Source of the DNA: an uncultured Aquimarina sp.
Lineage (GTDB): Bacteria; Bacteroidota; Bacteroidia; Flavobacteriales; Flavobacteriaceae
Reading direction: 5' to 3'
DNA: 64,000 nucleotides
Assembly (NCBI RefSeq): GCF_947495315.1
Contig: NZ_CANLYD010000012.1
Coordinates: 62,001 to 126,000 of the forward strand
Shown here: positions 1-9,300 of the stretch, piece after piece
Layout: every line of letters begins with the position of its first letter
How positions within the stretch are numbered: position 1 is the stretch's first letter
Translations under genes and position numbers: made by a program
The notes under the pieces: model-generated
Databases searched by the model: none
Told to the model about the DNA's origin: nothing
Seen by the model: only the letters and a program-made list of their open reading frames with translations

Positions 1-1
1 G

Positions 2-1243
2 GGATGGGATCAAAATGGAACTTTTTATGTGGCATCAGAGTTAAAAGCTTTAGAAGGAGTTTGTGCTAAGATAGAATTATTTCCACCTGGACATTATTTA
101 GATAGTAAGACAGGAGAATTGACAAAATGGTATATCAGAGACTGGTCGGATTTTGATGCAGTAAAGGATAATCAAACAAGTATAGATGAACTAAGAGATG
201 CGCTGGAAGCTGCTGTGCACAGACAGCTAATGTCTGATGTGCCATATGGAGTGTTGTTGTCTGGAGGTTTAGATTCTTCAGTAACTTCAGCGATAGCTAA
301 GAAATACTCTGAGAAAAGAGTAGAATCTGGTGATACTAAGGAAGCTTGGTGGCCTCAACTGCATTCCTTTTCTGTTGGATTGGAAGGATCGCCAGACCTT
401 GCTGCTGCACAAAAAGTGGCTGATCATATAGGAACGATACATCATGAGATTAAATTTACTATCCAAGAAGGATTAGATGCTATCAAAGATGTGATATATA
501 ACTTAGAAACATATGATATCACTACGATTAGAGCATCAACTCCTATGTATTTGATGGCTAGGGTGATTAAATCTATGGGAGTAAAAATGGTGCTGTCTGG
601 TGAAGGTGCAGACGAAATATTTGGAGGGTACTTGTATTTTCATAAAGCACCAAATGCACAAGAGTTTCATGAGGAGACAGTTCGTAAGTTAGATAAACTT
701 CATATGTATGATTGTTTAAGAGCTAATAAATCACTTGCTGCTTGGGGAATTGAAGGAAGAGTTCCTTTTTTAGATAAAGAGTTTATGGATGTAGCCATGC
801 GTATTAATCCACAGGACAAAATGATCAACGGAGAACGAATGGAGAAGTGGGTAATTCGTAAAGCTTTTGAATCTTATTTGCCGGAAAGCGTAGCCTGGAG
901 ACAAAAAGAGCAATTCTCCGATGGTGTTGGATATAGCTGGATTGATACTTTAAAAGAGGTAGTGGAGACAGAGGTGACAGATGAACAAATGGCGAATGCA
1001 CATTTCAGGTTCCCAATTCAAACACCGCAAAATAAAGAAGAATTTTATTATAGAACTATATTCGAAGGTCATTTTCCAAGTGATGCTGCAGCATTAAGTG
1101 TTCCGCAAGAACCTTCTGTTGCGTGTAGTACAAAAATTGCCCTTGAATGGGACGAGGCTTTTAAGAATATGAATGATCCAAGTGGAAGAGCGGTAGCGAA
1201 CGTTCATGACGACGCTTATTTATTAGGAGAAGTTGTTCAATAG
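2..1243 (+). CDS. asnB: Asparagine synthase B (glutamine-hydrolysing), 3' part only
   Basis: Makes asparagine from aspartate, ATP and glutamine in the cytosol. The reading frame is open from base 2, so the gene enters from the left edge; the GTG at 29 is internal, because GWDQNGTFY precedes it and matches the family. What is present is the end of the glutaminase domain and the whole synthetase domain: the PP-loop SGGLDSS lies at 260-280, followed by STPMYLM, LSGEGADEIFGGY, RVPFLDK and a C-terminal SVACS-type segment. Similarity to E. coli AsnB continues to the end (DPSGRAV), so the 3' end is intact. The N-terminal Cys2 nucleophile is outside the window. A strong hairpin terminator follows. 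Confidence 0.96.
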   Translation, partial: GWDQNGTFYVASELKALEGVCAKIELFPPGHYLDSKTGELTKWYIRDWSDFDAVKDNQTSIDELRDALEAAVHRQLMSDVPYGVLLSGGLDSSVTSAIAKKYSEKRVESGDTKEAWWPQLHSFSVGLEGSPDLAAAQKVADHIGTIHHEIKFTIQEGLDAIKDVIYNLETYDITTIRASTPMYLMARVIKSMGVKMVLSGEGADEIFGGYLYFHKAPNAQEFHEETVRKLDKLHMYDCLRANKSLAAWGIEGRVPFLDKEFMDVAMRINPQDKMINGERMEKWVIRKAFESYLPESVAWRQKEQFSDGVGYSWIDTLKEVVETEVTDEQMANAHFRFPIQTPQNKEEFYYRTIFEGHFPSDAAALSVPQEPSVACSTKIALEWDEAFKNMNDPSGRAVANVHDDAYLLGEVVQ

Positions 1244-1310
1244 AATAGTATATCGAAGAAATTTAAAGATTTCAGCTTGAGTCGCTGAAAGTTGAGTTAA
1301 TTGAGATGTG

Positions 1311-1345
1311 AAAACCCTGAGAAAATTTCTCAGGGTTTTTTTTTA
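1311..1345 (+). terminator. Rho-independent terminator after asnB
   Basis: The stem AAAACCCTGAGAAA pairs with TTTCTCAGGGTTTT and runs straight into a T tract. It lies between the convergent asnB and astacin-like gene and may work in both directions. Confidence 0.9.
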
Positions 1346-1370
1346 TATAATTTTATTGGGACAATATAGA

Positions 1371-2543
1371 TTAGTTGCTTCCACAACGACCTTGATTAGA
1401 CCATCTTCGATTGCTTTGTAAAAGATATAAATAACCGTTATAGGTAACTTGATCACCAGGAGAATAACTTCTACTGTTGCTATAAGCATCAATGCCTTCG
1501 CAGATATCAGCCGTCTGGGTGTCACCACACTCTCCTAATCTGTTCCAGCCGTTAAAATCTCTTTCATACAAGAATCCTTGGTAGGTTACTTTATCACCAA
1601 CACTATATCTAATATTAGGAGACCATTCATCAATTCCTTCACATATATCGTTTCCGTCTCCATCGCCGTCACCGCCGCCGTCACCATCTCCAGATGGGTA
1701 TACCTGATTAGTACCTGCAATATCTCCAGCGGATAATTCAGGTCTTCTTCTAGGATGTGTGGTTCCGTCTAATTGAACGATAGTAGGTTGTCCATTTTTA
1801 CTAAATGTATAAGCGCCATACATCATCGTTGATTTGATATCAAATTCACCAATGTTTACAGAGTTTTCATTTTTTCTAAACTGACTAGCAGCACCGTTTT
1901 GGATATTTTCGAAAAGAATTCTTACGTGATTGTCTCTATCAGAACGAGTTTGTTCGTGAATGTAACCAAGAGTGTGACCGATTTCGTGGATCATTACTAC
2001 TTCGCTAGTTCTAACACCCATATTAATTCTACCACGAGTGCCATTAACACCTAAATTAGCGCTTGCACAATTACAGTTATCGCCATTATTTGTTATGGTA
2101 ACATAGTAATTTTCATTAGTTCTTTCTTTGAACTTGATGTTTGTTTTACTAGTCCATTCTTGCATAGAGTTTAAAGATACTTGTCTTTGATTGTTACTTA
2201 AGTTACTGTCAAAAACATAAATAATGGTATTATTTGGCCACTTTTGAACTCCTCTGTAGAAACCTAATCTTTCATCTAATTCTTCATTTGGTGTCGGGTT
2301 AGCTTCATATCCAATCTTTTGGTCTGTTAGTTGTCTGGATTCGTAAATGATGTCACCACCCAAGAATGTTCCATCTCCTAGATCCTTTACTAAGACAACG
2401 TCGTCGTTAAAGAACTTTTTGATCAATTCGGTTTCTTCAGTACCTGATACTTCTTCAAAACTTTCGTTTGTGCAGGAGCTTGCTAAAAGTCCTAAACATA
2501 TGAAAGCAGCTTTACCGAAATTCATTAAATTTTTAGTTTTCAT
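1371..2543 (-). CDS. Astacin-family (M12A) zinc metalloprotease lipoprotein with two C-terminal carbohydrate-binding-like repeats
   Basis: A secreted or surface zinc endopeptidase of the flavastacin type. Residues 1-24 form a lipoprotein signal with lipobox LASSC (Cys24). The zinc site HEIGHTLGYIHE is at 186-197 and the Met-turn STMMYG at 238-243, both diagnostic of astacins. A Gly/Asp-rich linker (about 284-299) leads to two repeats of about 40 residues (301-339 and 348-387) with the pattern CEGID...Y..GD.VTY.G.LY, resembling CBM5/12 chitin-binding modules. The tail suggests binding to chitin or another polysaccharide, with proteolysis next to it (inference). Single gene, convergent with asnB; Met7 is a possible alternative start. 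Confidence 0.9.
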   Translation of the reverse strand: MKTKNLMNFGKAAFICLGLLASSCTNESFEEVSGTEETELIKKFFNDDVVLVKDLGDGTFLGGDIIYESRQLTDQKIGYEANPTPNEELDERLGFYRGVQKWPNNTIIYVFDSNLSNNQRQVSLNSMQEWTSKTNIKFKERTNENYYVTITNNGDNCNCASANLGVNGTRGRINMGVRTSEVVMIHEIGHTLGYIHEQTRSDRDNHVRILFENIQNGAASQFRKNENSVNIGEFDIKSTMMYGAYTFSKNGQPTIVQLDGTTHPRRRPELSAGDIAGTNQVYPSGDGDGGGDGDGDGNDICEGIDEWSPNIRYSVGDKVTYQGFLYERDFNGWNRLGECGDTQTADICEGIDAYSNSRSYSPGDQVTYNGYLYLLQSNRRWSNQGRCGSN

Positions 2544-3058
2544 TTTTAAAAAATTAGTTGATTTTGTGTTTTACTTCTTATTTTATAGTAGCAGTATTAT
2601 TGCTTTGCTGTTTTAACGAGTAGCGCTGATAATATTGTAAAACAAGGTTCTCAAAATGTCTGGTTTCTATTATTCGTAAGCGCTGATTGAGAAATCGTAG
2701 ATATCAAAACTTCTATTGACTAATTTTGTCTTAAATAAAATATGTTTGTGGGGTATGTTTTTTAAGTTTGTGATACGAAATAAACATTGGTTTCTTTATG
2801 TAGAATTTTTTTATTAATGTGTTTATTTACAAAGCGTTGTGTTTGTTTTGTGTGAAGAAACTGAATTATTAATTTAATCTTAAATCGATTTTAAGACCAT
2901 TTTTATCGCTTTTAAGAGCATTTTCTCTTTTTCTGGTAGTTGTTCTTAACTAATTGTTGATAACTCTTTAAATCATATCCTATAAAACGCTTTGTACATT
3001 TCTCTCTTTTTTTATCTTTGTTTGTTGACCAAAAATTGTAATTAATTAAAGCTGATTT
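2544..3058. other. Intergenic region between divergent astacin-like gene and gyrB
   Basis: AT-rich, 515 bases, with no credible ORF. It holds the gyrB promoter at its right end. A short direct repeat, AGCGCTGAT, occurs near 2625 and 2682; nothing else is recognised. Confidence 0.6.
2991..3020 (+). promoter_or_regulatory. Bacteroidota-type promoter of gyrB
   Basis: TTTG at 2991-2994 (-33 box) and TATCTTTG at 3013-3020 (-7 box, consensus TAnnTTTG) are separated by 18 bases. The start codon follows 38 bases later. Confidence 0.75.
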
Positions 3059-4999
3059 ATGAGCGAAGAAGCAAATAAAAATAATTATTCTGCCGATAGT
3101 ATTCAGGCGTTAGAGGGAATGGAACATGTTCGTATGCGTCCGTCGATGTATATTGGAGATGTTGGAATTAGAGGTTTACACCATTTGGTATATGAAGTCG
3201 TTGATAACTCCATTGATGAAGCTATGGGAGGTTATTGTGATACTATTGACGTTACAATAAATGAAGATAATTCGATAACCACCAAAGATAATGGACGTGG
3301 TATTCCTGTGGGTATCCATAAAAAAGAAGGTGTCTCTGCATTAGAAGTTGTGATGACTAAGATTGGAGCCGGAGGAAAGTTTGATAAAGATTCTTATAAA
3401 GTATCTGGAGGGTTGCACGGAGTTGGTGTTTCTTGTGTGAATGCTCTTTCTGATCATCTGCACGCAATAGTACATAAAGATGGCAAAGTATGGGAGCAAG
3501 AATATGAAAAGGGGAAACCGCTATATCCTGTTAAGTCAACAGGTGATACCGACTTTAACGGTACGGTTGTTACTTTTAGACCTGATCCTACGATTTTTCA
3601 GCAGACCTTAGAATATAATTATGACACCTTGGCAAGTCGTATGAGGGAATTGTCATTCCTTAATAAAGGAATAACTATTACTTTAACAGATAAACGTCAT
3701 ACCGATGATGATGGTAAGTATGTTTCCGAAACATTTCATTCTAAAGAAGGATTAAAAGAATTTGTTCGATTTTTAGATGCGAGTCGTAGTGCTATAATAG
3801 GACATGTAATCTCTATGGAAGGAGAGAAGAATGATATTCCTGTGGAAGTTGCAATGATTTATAATGATTCTTATGCAGAGAATCTTCATTCTTATGTAAA
3901 TAATATTAATACCCACGAAGGGGGAACGCATCTTTCAGGATTTAGAAGAGGTCTTACTTCTACACTTAAGAAGTATGCAGATGCTTCTGGGATGCTTGAT
4001 AAGTTAAAGTTCGAAATTGCAGGAGATGATTTTAGAGAAGGACTTACGGCAATTGTTTCTGTAAAAGTTCAGGAGCCTCAATTTGAAGGGCAAACAAAAA
4101 CTAAATTAGGAAACAGAGAGGTTACTTCTGCAGTTTCTCAGGCAGTTTCTGAGATGTTAGAAAACTATCTTGAAGAAAACCCTAATGACGCTAAAACGAT
4201 TGTTCAGAAGGTGATTCTTGCGGCTCAAGCTCGTCACGCAGCTAAAAAAGCTCGTGAAATGGTTCAGCGTAAAACTGTGATGAGTATAGGTGGGCTTCCT
4301 GGTAAACTATCTGACTGTTCAGAACAAGATCCAGCTTTATGTGAAGTGTTCCTTGTCGAGGGAGATTCGGCAGGTGGAACTGCTAAACAAGGGCGTGATC
4401 GTATGTTTCAGGCGATTCTTCCATTACGTGGTAAGATTCTGAATGTAGAAAAAGCAATGCATCACAAAGTCTTCGAAAATGAAGAGATTAAAAATATATT
4501 CACCGCTCTTGGAGTGACTATTGGTACAGAAGAAGATAGTAAAGCATTGAATCTATCAAAGTTACGTTATCATAAAGTAGTGATTATGTGTGATGCGGAT
4601 GTGGATGGTAGTCATATTTCTACCTTAATTCTAACATTCTTTTTCCGTTACATGAAAGAATTAATAGAAGCAGGTCATATTTATATCGCTGCTCCACCAT
4701 TGTATTTGGTGAAAAAAGGAGCAAAAAAGCAATATGCGTGGAACGATGATCAACGAGATATGATTGTAAAGGAGTTTGGAGAAAGTTCTAAAATACAGCG
4801 TTATAAGGGTCTTGGAGAGATGAATGCAGAACAACTTTGGGATACTACTATGAATCCTGAATTTAGAACTATGCGCCAGGTAACAATAGATAATTTGACT
4901 GAGGCGGATAGAATTTTTTCTATGTTAATGGGTGATGAAGTACCTCCTCGTAGAGAATTTATAGAGAAAAATGCTGTGTATGCTAATATTGATGCTTAA
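3059..4999 (+). CDS. gyrB: DNA gyrase subunit B
   Basis: ATPase subunit of gyrase, which introduces negative supercoils with GyrA. The GHKL ATPase domain is at the N-terminus (VVDNSIDEA, DNGRGIPVG, GLHGVGVSCVNALS), followed by the transducer domain. The TOPRIM domain has EGDSAGGTAK at 434-443 and the metal-binding CDADVDGSH at 511-519, and the C-terminus has the QRYKGLGEMN motif. The length of 646 residues is normal for Bacteroidota, which lack the extra TOPRIM insert of E. coli GyrB. ParE is the alternative, but the N-terminal sequence and the gyrB-mdh-secDF neighbourhood favour GyrB. It is a single transcription unit with its own promoter and terminator. Confidence 0.96.
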   Translation: MSEEANKNNYSADSIQALEGMEHVRMRPSMYIGDVGIRGLHHLVYEVVDNSIDEAMGGYCDTIDVTINEDNSITTKDNGRGIPVGIHKKEGVSALEVVMTKIGAGGKFDKDSYKVSGGLHGVGVSCVNALSDHLHAIVHKDGKVWEQEYEKGKPLYPVKSTGDTDFNGTVVTFRPDPTIFQQTLEYNYDTLASRMRELSFLNKGITITLTDKRHTDDDGKYVSETFHSKEGLKEFVRFLDASRSAIIGHVISMEGEKNDIPVEVAMIYNDSYAENLHSYVNNINTHEGGTHLSGFRRGLTSTLKKYADASGMLDKLKFEIAGDDFREGLTAIVSVKVQEPQFEGQTKTKLGNREVTSAVSQAVSEMLENYLEENPNDAKTIVQKVILAAQARHAAKKAREMVQRKTVMSIGGLPGKLSDCSEQDPALCEVFLVEGDSAGGTAKQGRDRMFQAILPLRGKILNVEKAMHHKVFENEEIKNIFTALGVTIGTEEDSKALNLSKLRYHKVVIMCDADVDGSHISTLILTFFFRYMKELIEAGHIYIAAPPLYLVKKGAKKQYAWNDDQRDMIVKEFGESSKIQRYKGLGEMNAEQLWDTTMNPEFRTMRQVTIDNLTEADRIFSMLMGDEVPPRREFIEKNAVYANIDA

Positions 5000-5027
5000 T
5001 ATAAGTGTCACTAAATAATTTAGAATG

Positions 5028-5060
5028 AAATCCGTTGTAGACTGTATAGCGGATTTTTTT
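5028..5060 (+). terminator. Terminator after gyrB
   Basis: AAATCCG (5028-5034) pairs with CGGATTT (5050-5056), followed by a T run. Confidence 0.75.
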
Positions 5061-5184
5061 ATATATTGTTGCGCCTATAAAACCCAAATCTTATGAAATG
5101 AGCACGCTAAAGCATTTCGATATTGTTCGAATATTTGGCTATGTGAATTCCATCTGATTATTGAAAAACAATACATACAAACAG

Positions 5185-6210
5185 ATGAAAAAAACGATAC
5201 TACTTTTTGTGATGCTTATGCTTAAAGTGTCATATGCGCAAACCAATGTAGATCAGTTGTTAGAGTTAGGTATAGAGAACGCACAGCGTTTTAGTACAGA
5301 TTACTTCGCTCCTGCTGGAGAAGCATTGGTAAATAGTATGTCTAACGGTTGGTATAAAACCGCTAAGGTTAAAAAATTATGGCGTTTTGAAGTTGGTTTT
5401 GTTGGTAATCTATCTTTTGTAAGAGAAGAAAAGCAATCATTTGCTCTTAATGCGGCGGAATATAATGGTTTAAGTATTAGAAACCCTGATACTTCTCCTG
5501 GTTCTGATCCTTTCGTGCCAAGTGTTCAAGTGGCAAATGCTTTTGGAGGTGATCAAGGCGATATTGTTGTAGTTTTAAATCAAGGTGTGGTACAGGCGGA
5601 AATAACACTTCCTGACGGAATTGGTGCTAAAGAGGTAAATATAGCACCTACAGGTTTTCTTCAAGCCTCGATGGGAATATCTAGAAGTACAGAGATTAAA
5701 GCAAGGTTTTTGCCAAAAATTGCAGTAAGAGAGAATACAGAGGTTTTTCTATATGGATTGGCTGTACAGCATGAGTTAACTGATTGGATTTTTTCTTGGA
5801 AAAGACTTCCATTTAGGTTTTCTGGATTAATAGGATATACCAGTGTGCGAGGATTTTATGACTTTGCAGCGGATAGTGGTACTGATGGAGCAGATCAGGA
5901 GATACGATTAAAATCCAATTCATGGTTAGTTAGTGGTATTATTTCTACTAAACTTCCTAAATTTAATTTTTATGGAGGCTTTGGGTATTATACAGGAAAC
6001 AGTACAGCAGATGTTTTAGGTACTTATAGAGTAGAAAATGGACCTTTAGCTTTACAAACTTTAGAAGATCCAATTTCTGTAGATAATAAAACTTCAGGTC
6101 TTAAAGCAACTATTGGCGCCAACGTAAAATTGGGACTCTTCAGAGCAAATTTGGATTATACACTTCAGAATTATCAAAACCTTTCTATTGGTTTGAATTT
6201 TGGCTGGTAG
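5185..6210 (+). CDS. Putative outer-membrane protein, DUF6588-like
   Basis: A 341-residue exported protein of unknown function. The start is placed at ATG 5185 rather than the upstream in-frame TTG at 5161, because MKKTILLFVMLMLKVSYAQ is a clean signal peptide ending in the AQ typical of flavobacteria. The mature part has alternating hydrophobic and aromatic segments (for example FRFSGLIGY, FYGGFGYYTG) and ends in a strand finishing LNFGW, as expected of a beta-barrel membrane protein. It resembles the DUF6588 family found next to gyrB and mdh in flavobacteria (recalled, not searched). Single gene with a hairpin terminator. Confidence 0.7.
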   Translation: MKKTILLFVMLMLKVSYAQTNVDQLLELGIENAQRFSTDYFAPAGEALVNSMSNGWYKTAKVKKLWRFEVGFVGNLSFVREEKQSFALNAAEYNGLSIRNPDTSPGSDPFVPSVQVANAFGGDQGDIVVVLNQGVVQAEITLPDGIGAKEVNIAPTGFLQASMGISRSTEIKARFLPKIAVRENTEVFLYGLAVQHELTDWIFSWKRLPFRFSGLIGYTSVRGFYDFAADSGTDGADQEIRLKSNSWLVSGIISTKLPKFNFYGGFGYYTGNSTADVLGTYRVENGPLALQTLEDPISVDNKTSGLKATIGANVKLGLFRANLDYTLQNYQNLSIGLNFGW

Positions 6211-6233
6211 TATGAAAATATGATTAATTGAAA

Positions 6234-6260
6234 GATCCGTAATTTTACGGATCATTTTTT
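6234..6260 (+). terminator. Terminator after the DUF6588-like gene
   Basis: GATCCGTAA (6234-6242) pairs with TTACGGATC (6245-6253), followed by ATTTTTT. Confidence 0.8.
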
Positions 6261-6403
6261 GTAATAAAAAGAATGATTTTAATCCGAATTCTGACCGATG
6301 TCATTTATCGGTAATTAACCATTTTTTGAGGAGAATAAATCGGTAAAGAATTCGTATTTTCGCGGTGCAAAAAAAATTTATTTAACATTCAAAAATATAG
6401 ATA

Positions 6404-7330
6404 ATGAAAGTTACAGTAGTAGGAGCTGGTGCAGTAGGTGCAAGTTGTGCCGAATATATCGCCATTAAGGATTTTGCTTCAGAAGTAGTGTTATTGGATA
6501 TCAAAGAAGGATATGCAGAAGGAAAAGCAATGGACTTAATGCAGACGGCTTCTTTAAACGGGTTTGATACAAAAATAACAGGAACTACTAATGATTATTC
6601 TAAAACTGCAGGAAGTGATATTGCTGTAATTACGTCTGGTATTCCGCGTAAGCCAGGAATGACTAGGGAAGAATTGATTGGTATTAATGCAGGGATTGTA
6701 AAAACAGTTTCTTCTAGTTTGATCGAACATTCTCCAAATGCAATTATCATTGTAGTAAGTAATCCTATGGATACGATGACATATCTTGTTCATAAAACTA
6801 CTGATCTTCCTAAAAATAGAATTATCGGTATGGGTGGCGCTTTAGATAGTGCTCGTTTTAAGTACAGATTAGCTGAAGCATTAGGAGCTCCTATTTCTGA
6901 TGTAGATGGGATGGTTATTGGAGGTCATAGTGATAAAGGTATGGTGCCACTTACAAGATTAGCAACTAGAAATAGTGTACCAGTTTCAGAATTTATATCT
7001 GGTGATCGTTTAGAACAAGTTGCTGCTGATACTAAAGTTGGTGGAGCTACACTTACGAGCTTATTAGGAACTTCTGCTTGGTACGCACCGGGAGCTGCTG
7101 TTTCTGGATTAGTTCAAGCTATTGCTTGTGATCAGAAAAAGATATTCCCTTGTTCTGTATTATTAGAAGGAGAATATGGCTTAAATGATCTATGTATCGG
7201 AGCGCCTGTTGTGTTAGGTAGAAACGGTATTGAAAAAATAGTAGAAATTGAACTTAGTGATGCTGAAAAAGCAAAACTCGCTGAAAGTGCAGAAGGAGTT
7301 AAGAAAACAAATGGATTATTAGAGCTATAG
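6404..7330 (+). CDS. mdh: Malate dehydrogenase (LDH-like type)
   Basis: Oxidises malate to oxaloacetate in the TCA cycle. The NAD-binding GAGAVGASC starts at residue 7, and Asp32 at the end of the second strand points to NAD rather than NADP. Substrate arginines lie in PRKPGMTR (Arg82, Arg88). The catalytic pair is Asp148 (GGALDSARF) and His175 (GGHSDKGMVPL). At 308 residues it fits the short LactateDH-like MDH class. A TATTTTCG at 6355-6362 could be a degenerate -7 box, with TTTG at 6325-6328, but that spacing (26) is long. A hairpin terminator follows directly. Confidence 0.96.
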   Translation: MKVTVVGAGAVGASCAEYIAIKDFASEVVLLDIKEGYAEGKAMDLMQTASLNGFDTKITGTTNDYSKTAGSDIAVITSGIPRKPGMTREELIGINAGIVKTVSSSLIEHSPNAIIIVVSNPMDTMTYLVHKTTDLPKNRIIGMGGALDSARFKYRLAEALGAPISDVDGMVIGGHSDKGMVPLTRLATRNSVPVSEFISGDRLEQVAADTKVGGATLTSLLGTSAWYAPGAAVSGLVQAIACDQKKIFPCSVLLEGEYGLNDLCIGAPVVLGRNGIEKIVEIELSDAEKAKLAESAEGVKKTNGLLEL

Positions 7331-7360
7331 GCTATTGTATCCTTTTTGTTAATATATATA

Positions 7361-7393
7361 AGAGCTGCTATTTAATAGCGGCTCTTTGTTTTT
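7361..7393 (+). terminator. Terminator after mdh
   Basis: AGAGCTGCTAT (7361-7371) pairs with ATAGCGGCTCT, with one G-T pair and loop TTA, followed by TTGTTTTT. Confidence 0.8.
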
Positions 7394-7405
7394 AAATTTA
7401 AATAT

Positions 7406-8362
7406 ATGATCAAAATCCAGTTCTATAAATTTCTAATAATTACATTAAGTTTTTTCTTTTCGCTCTTACTATGTTCTTGTGATTTTGGACCACAACCAGA
7501 TAAGATTATTGAGATGACTTTAGAATTACCTGAAAAAATCAATTCTAATAAGCAAATTGACTTAATCATTTTAAAGTTAAATAAGAGGTTGCAAAAAATA
7601 ACTAAAAACCCTGAACTATCAGTATTACCTAATAAAAATCATATCAAAATTACAATAGCTACTAATTTTCTAGAAGATAGATTTAAAAATTATATTCTAA
7701 ATCCAGGAAAATTAGATTTCTATGAAACGTATAACTCAGAGGATTTGTCACTTTTTTTTGTACAAGTTAATGAAGCATCAAAAATCAATAAAGAATCTGA
7801 AGATAATCCATTTTATGACTTGATTAAAGGAAGCAGTTATTCAGGAGATGCAGTTTTGTTTTATGTAGCAGAAAAAGATACTGTTTGGGTAAATCAATTT
7901 ATATCTTCTAAAAAAGTGGAGTCTGCATTGCCAATAAAAAAGAGATTCATAAAATTTTTATGGGGTATAAAAGAAAAAGAGACAGGATATATTCCATTAT
8001 ATGCTCTTAAGAAAAATAAACTTGGTAAACCTGCTCTTAGTGGTGATGTAGTGGTAGATGCTTTTCCGACGTATAATGCATTGGGCATGCCAGCGATTTC
8101 AATGCAAATGAATGAAGAGGGTGCCGAAAAATGGGAAGATTTGACAGGAAAAGTTTTTCAACAAAGATCTAATATTGCCATAGTTTTGAATGATCAGGTA
8201 TATAGTGCTCCTGGCGTGTCATCTGGTCCAATACACGGAGGTAGTTCTGAAATATCTGGAGATTTTACTAAAGAAGAGGCGCAGGATTTTGCTAATATCT
8301 TAATGTCAGGTTCTATCCCGAAAATGAAAATAATTAATGTTGAAGTTAAAAAAATAAAATAG
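7406..8362 (+). CDS. Lipoprotein resembling the SecD periplasmic P1 domain
   Basis: 318 residues with a signal peptide and lipobox LCSC (Cys25), so probably anchored on the periplasmic side of a membrane. The body parallels the P1 region of SecDF encoded 1 kb downstream: an N-terminal KLNKRLQKI...HIKITIA...LDFYETY segment matches the base sub-domain, and residues 195-318 match the head (ALSGDVVVDA, SMQMNEEGAEKWEDLTG, IAIVLNDQVYSAPGVSSGPI, SEISGDFTKEEAQDFANIL). It has none of the SecD membrane helices. It could be a free-standing P1 that helps SecDF release exported proteins, or a diverged duplicate; the role is inferred only. Confidence 0.8.
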   Translation: MIKIQFYKFLIITLSFFFSLLLCSCDFGPQPDKIIEMTLELPEKINSNKQIDLIILKLNKRLQKITKNPELSVLPNKNHIKITIATNFLEDRFKNYILNPGKLDFYETYNSEDLSLFFVQVNEASKINKESEDNPFYDLIKGSSYSGDAVLFYVAEKDTVWVNQFISSKKVESALPIKKRFIKFLWGIKEKETGYIPLYALKKNKLGKPALSGDVVVDAFPTYNALGMPAISMQMNEEGAEKWEDLTGKVFQQRSNIAIVLNDQVYSAPGVSSGPIHGGSSEISGDFTKEEAQDFANILMSGSIPKMKIINVEVKKIK

Positions 8363-8434
8363 AAGCTTTTTAGCGTACAAACTATTATGACTTATATTTA
8401 TTAGAAGACTTTAGAAATGCAGTTTTAATTTTTC

Positions 8435-8442
8435 TATATTTG
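8435..8442 (+). promoter_or_regulatory. -7 promoter box (TATATTTG) directly before the 8447 gene
   Basis: Perfect TAnnTTTG match whose end lies only 4 bases before the GTG start codon at 8447, implying a leaderless or nearly leaderless mRNA if the box is used. Confidence 0.45.
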
Positions 8443-8446
8443 CGGC

Positions 8447-9070
8447 GTGAAGAAGGAATGGTACTTCAAGATTTTAATCAGTGCGTTTGCATTACTCGTG
8501 GTAATGCAACAACAAACTGTGGTACCTAATCAAGAAATTGTTCTAGAATTTACGGATATTGAGATTACTTCTTTAGAAGCTCAAAATGTGATAACAATTG
8601 TAAAGAAGCAATTGGAGTCCATCGGAGTTAAAAACACTCGTATATCTGAAGAGTTATATAATGGAAAACTTAAGATATCCTATTATAGTGATGCGGATGT
8701 AGAGAGTATAAAAAAAATACTTTCAGAAGAGCAGCACGTAGCTCTAGACCATGTTTTTTATGATCAGAATACATCAAATGATCAATTACCTTTAGATAAG
8801 AACTCTGCTGATTACAATCTTGATGTTTATAAAATTCAGAAAAGTACAGACACGGATACTGATTTTAATGGTATCTATGTTTTAGAAATAAAGCAAAAAC
8901 AAGATAATAGAGCTTCAGGTTCTTATGGGTATAGTTTCGCTACTGAAAATAGCAACAATAATAGAAGTAATCTCACAGAACTTGCCTTAAAAGTAAATGT
9001 CGCAATCGCTATTGGGATTGATAATACTTCATACCAAATTCCAGAAGTAAGAGCTGGGCCAATTTCCTAG
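8447..9070 (+). CDS. Membrane-anchored small protein with a SecD P1-base-like fold (function unknown)
   Basis: 207 residues starting with GTG. One N-terminal hydrophobic helix (about 6-21) acts as an anchor or uncleaved signal. The segment at about 30-90 (EIVLEFTDIEI, VKKQLESIGVKNTRI, GKLKISYYSDADVESIKKIL) has the same beta-alpha-beta layout and spacing as the SecD P1 base (VLRKRIDKFGV, ILVELPGAKDVDRVKKLL). The C-terminal half (90-207) is not recognised. With the gene upstream it makes two P1-like proteins in front of secDF. The similarity is weak and judged by eye; the next possible start is Met20. Confidence 0.55.
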   Translation: MKKEWYFKILISAFALLVVMQQQTVVPNQEIVLEFTDIEITSLEAQNVITIVKKQLESIGVKNTRISEELYNGKLKISYYSDADVESIKKILSEEQHVALDHVFYDQNTSNDQLPLDKNSADYNLDVYKIQKSTDTDTDFNGIYVLEIKQKQDNRASGSYGYSFATENSNNNRSNLTELALKVNVAIAIGIDNTSYQIPEVRAGPIS

Positions 9071-9300
9071 TACAAGGGTATGAATTTTTACAAAACCCTT
9101 TAATTTCAGCAAATTTTAAAAGTTAAAAACAAAGAGTGATCATTACTTCTTTGAACTACTTTCGACTTTATAAAATAAAGCTAATGTCAAAATTATGACA
9201 AGGGTTTCTAATCAACAGAATATTAATAAACTAGTAATCGTTGAATCTTAAGTGATTGCAATAATCATTTGTTCAGAAGATTTAACTAAAATAAATAACA

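Noticed and set aside
1343..1528. Minus-strand ORF overlapping the astacin-like gene end
   Set aside because: Alternative frame of the real protease gene, ending in the terminator region.
3059..4999. Topoisomerase IV subunit ParE instead of GyrB
   Set aside because: The N-terminal GyrB-type sequence and the gyrB-mdh-secDF order favour GyrB; ParE in this group diverges more at the N-terminus.
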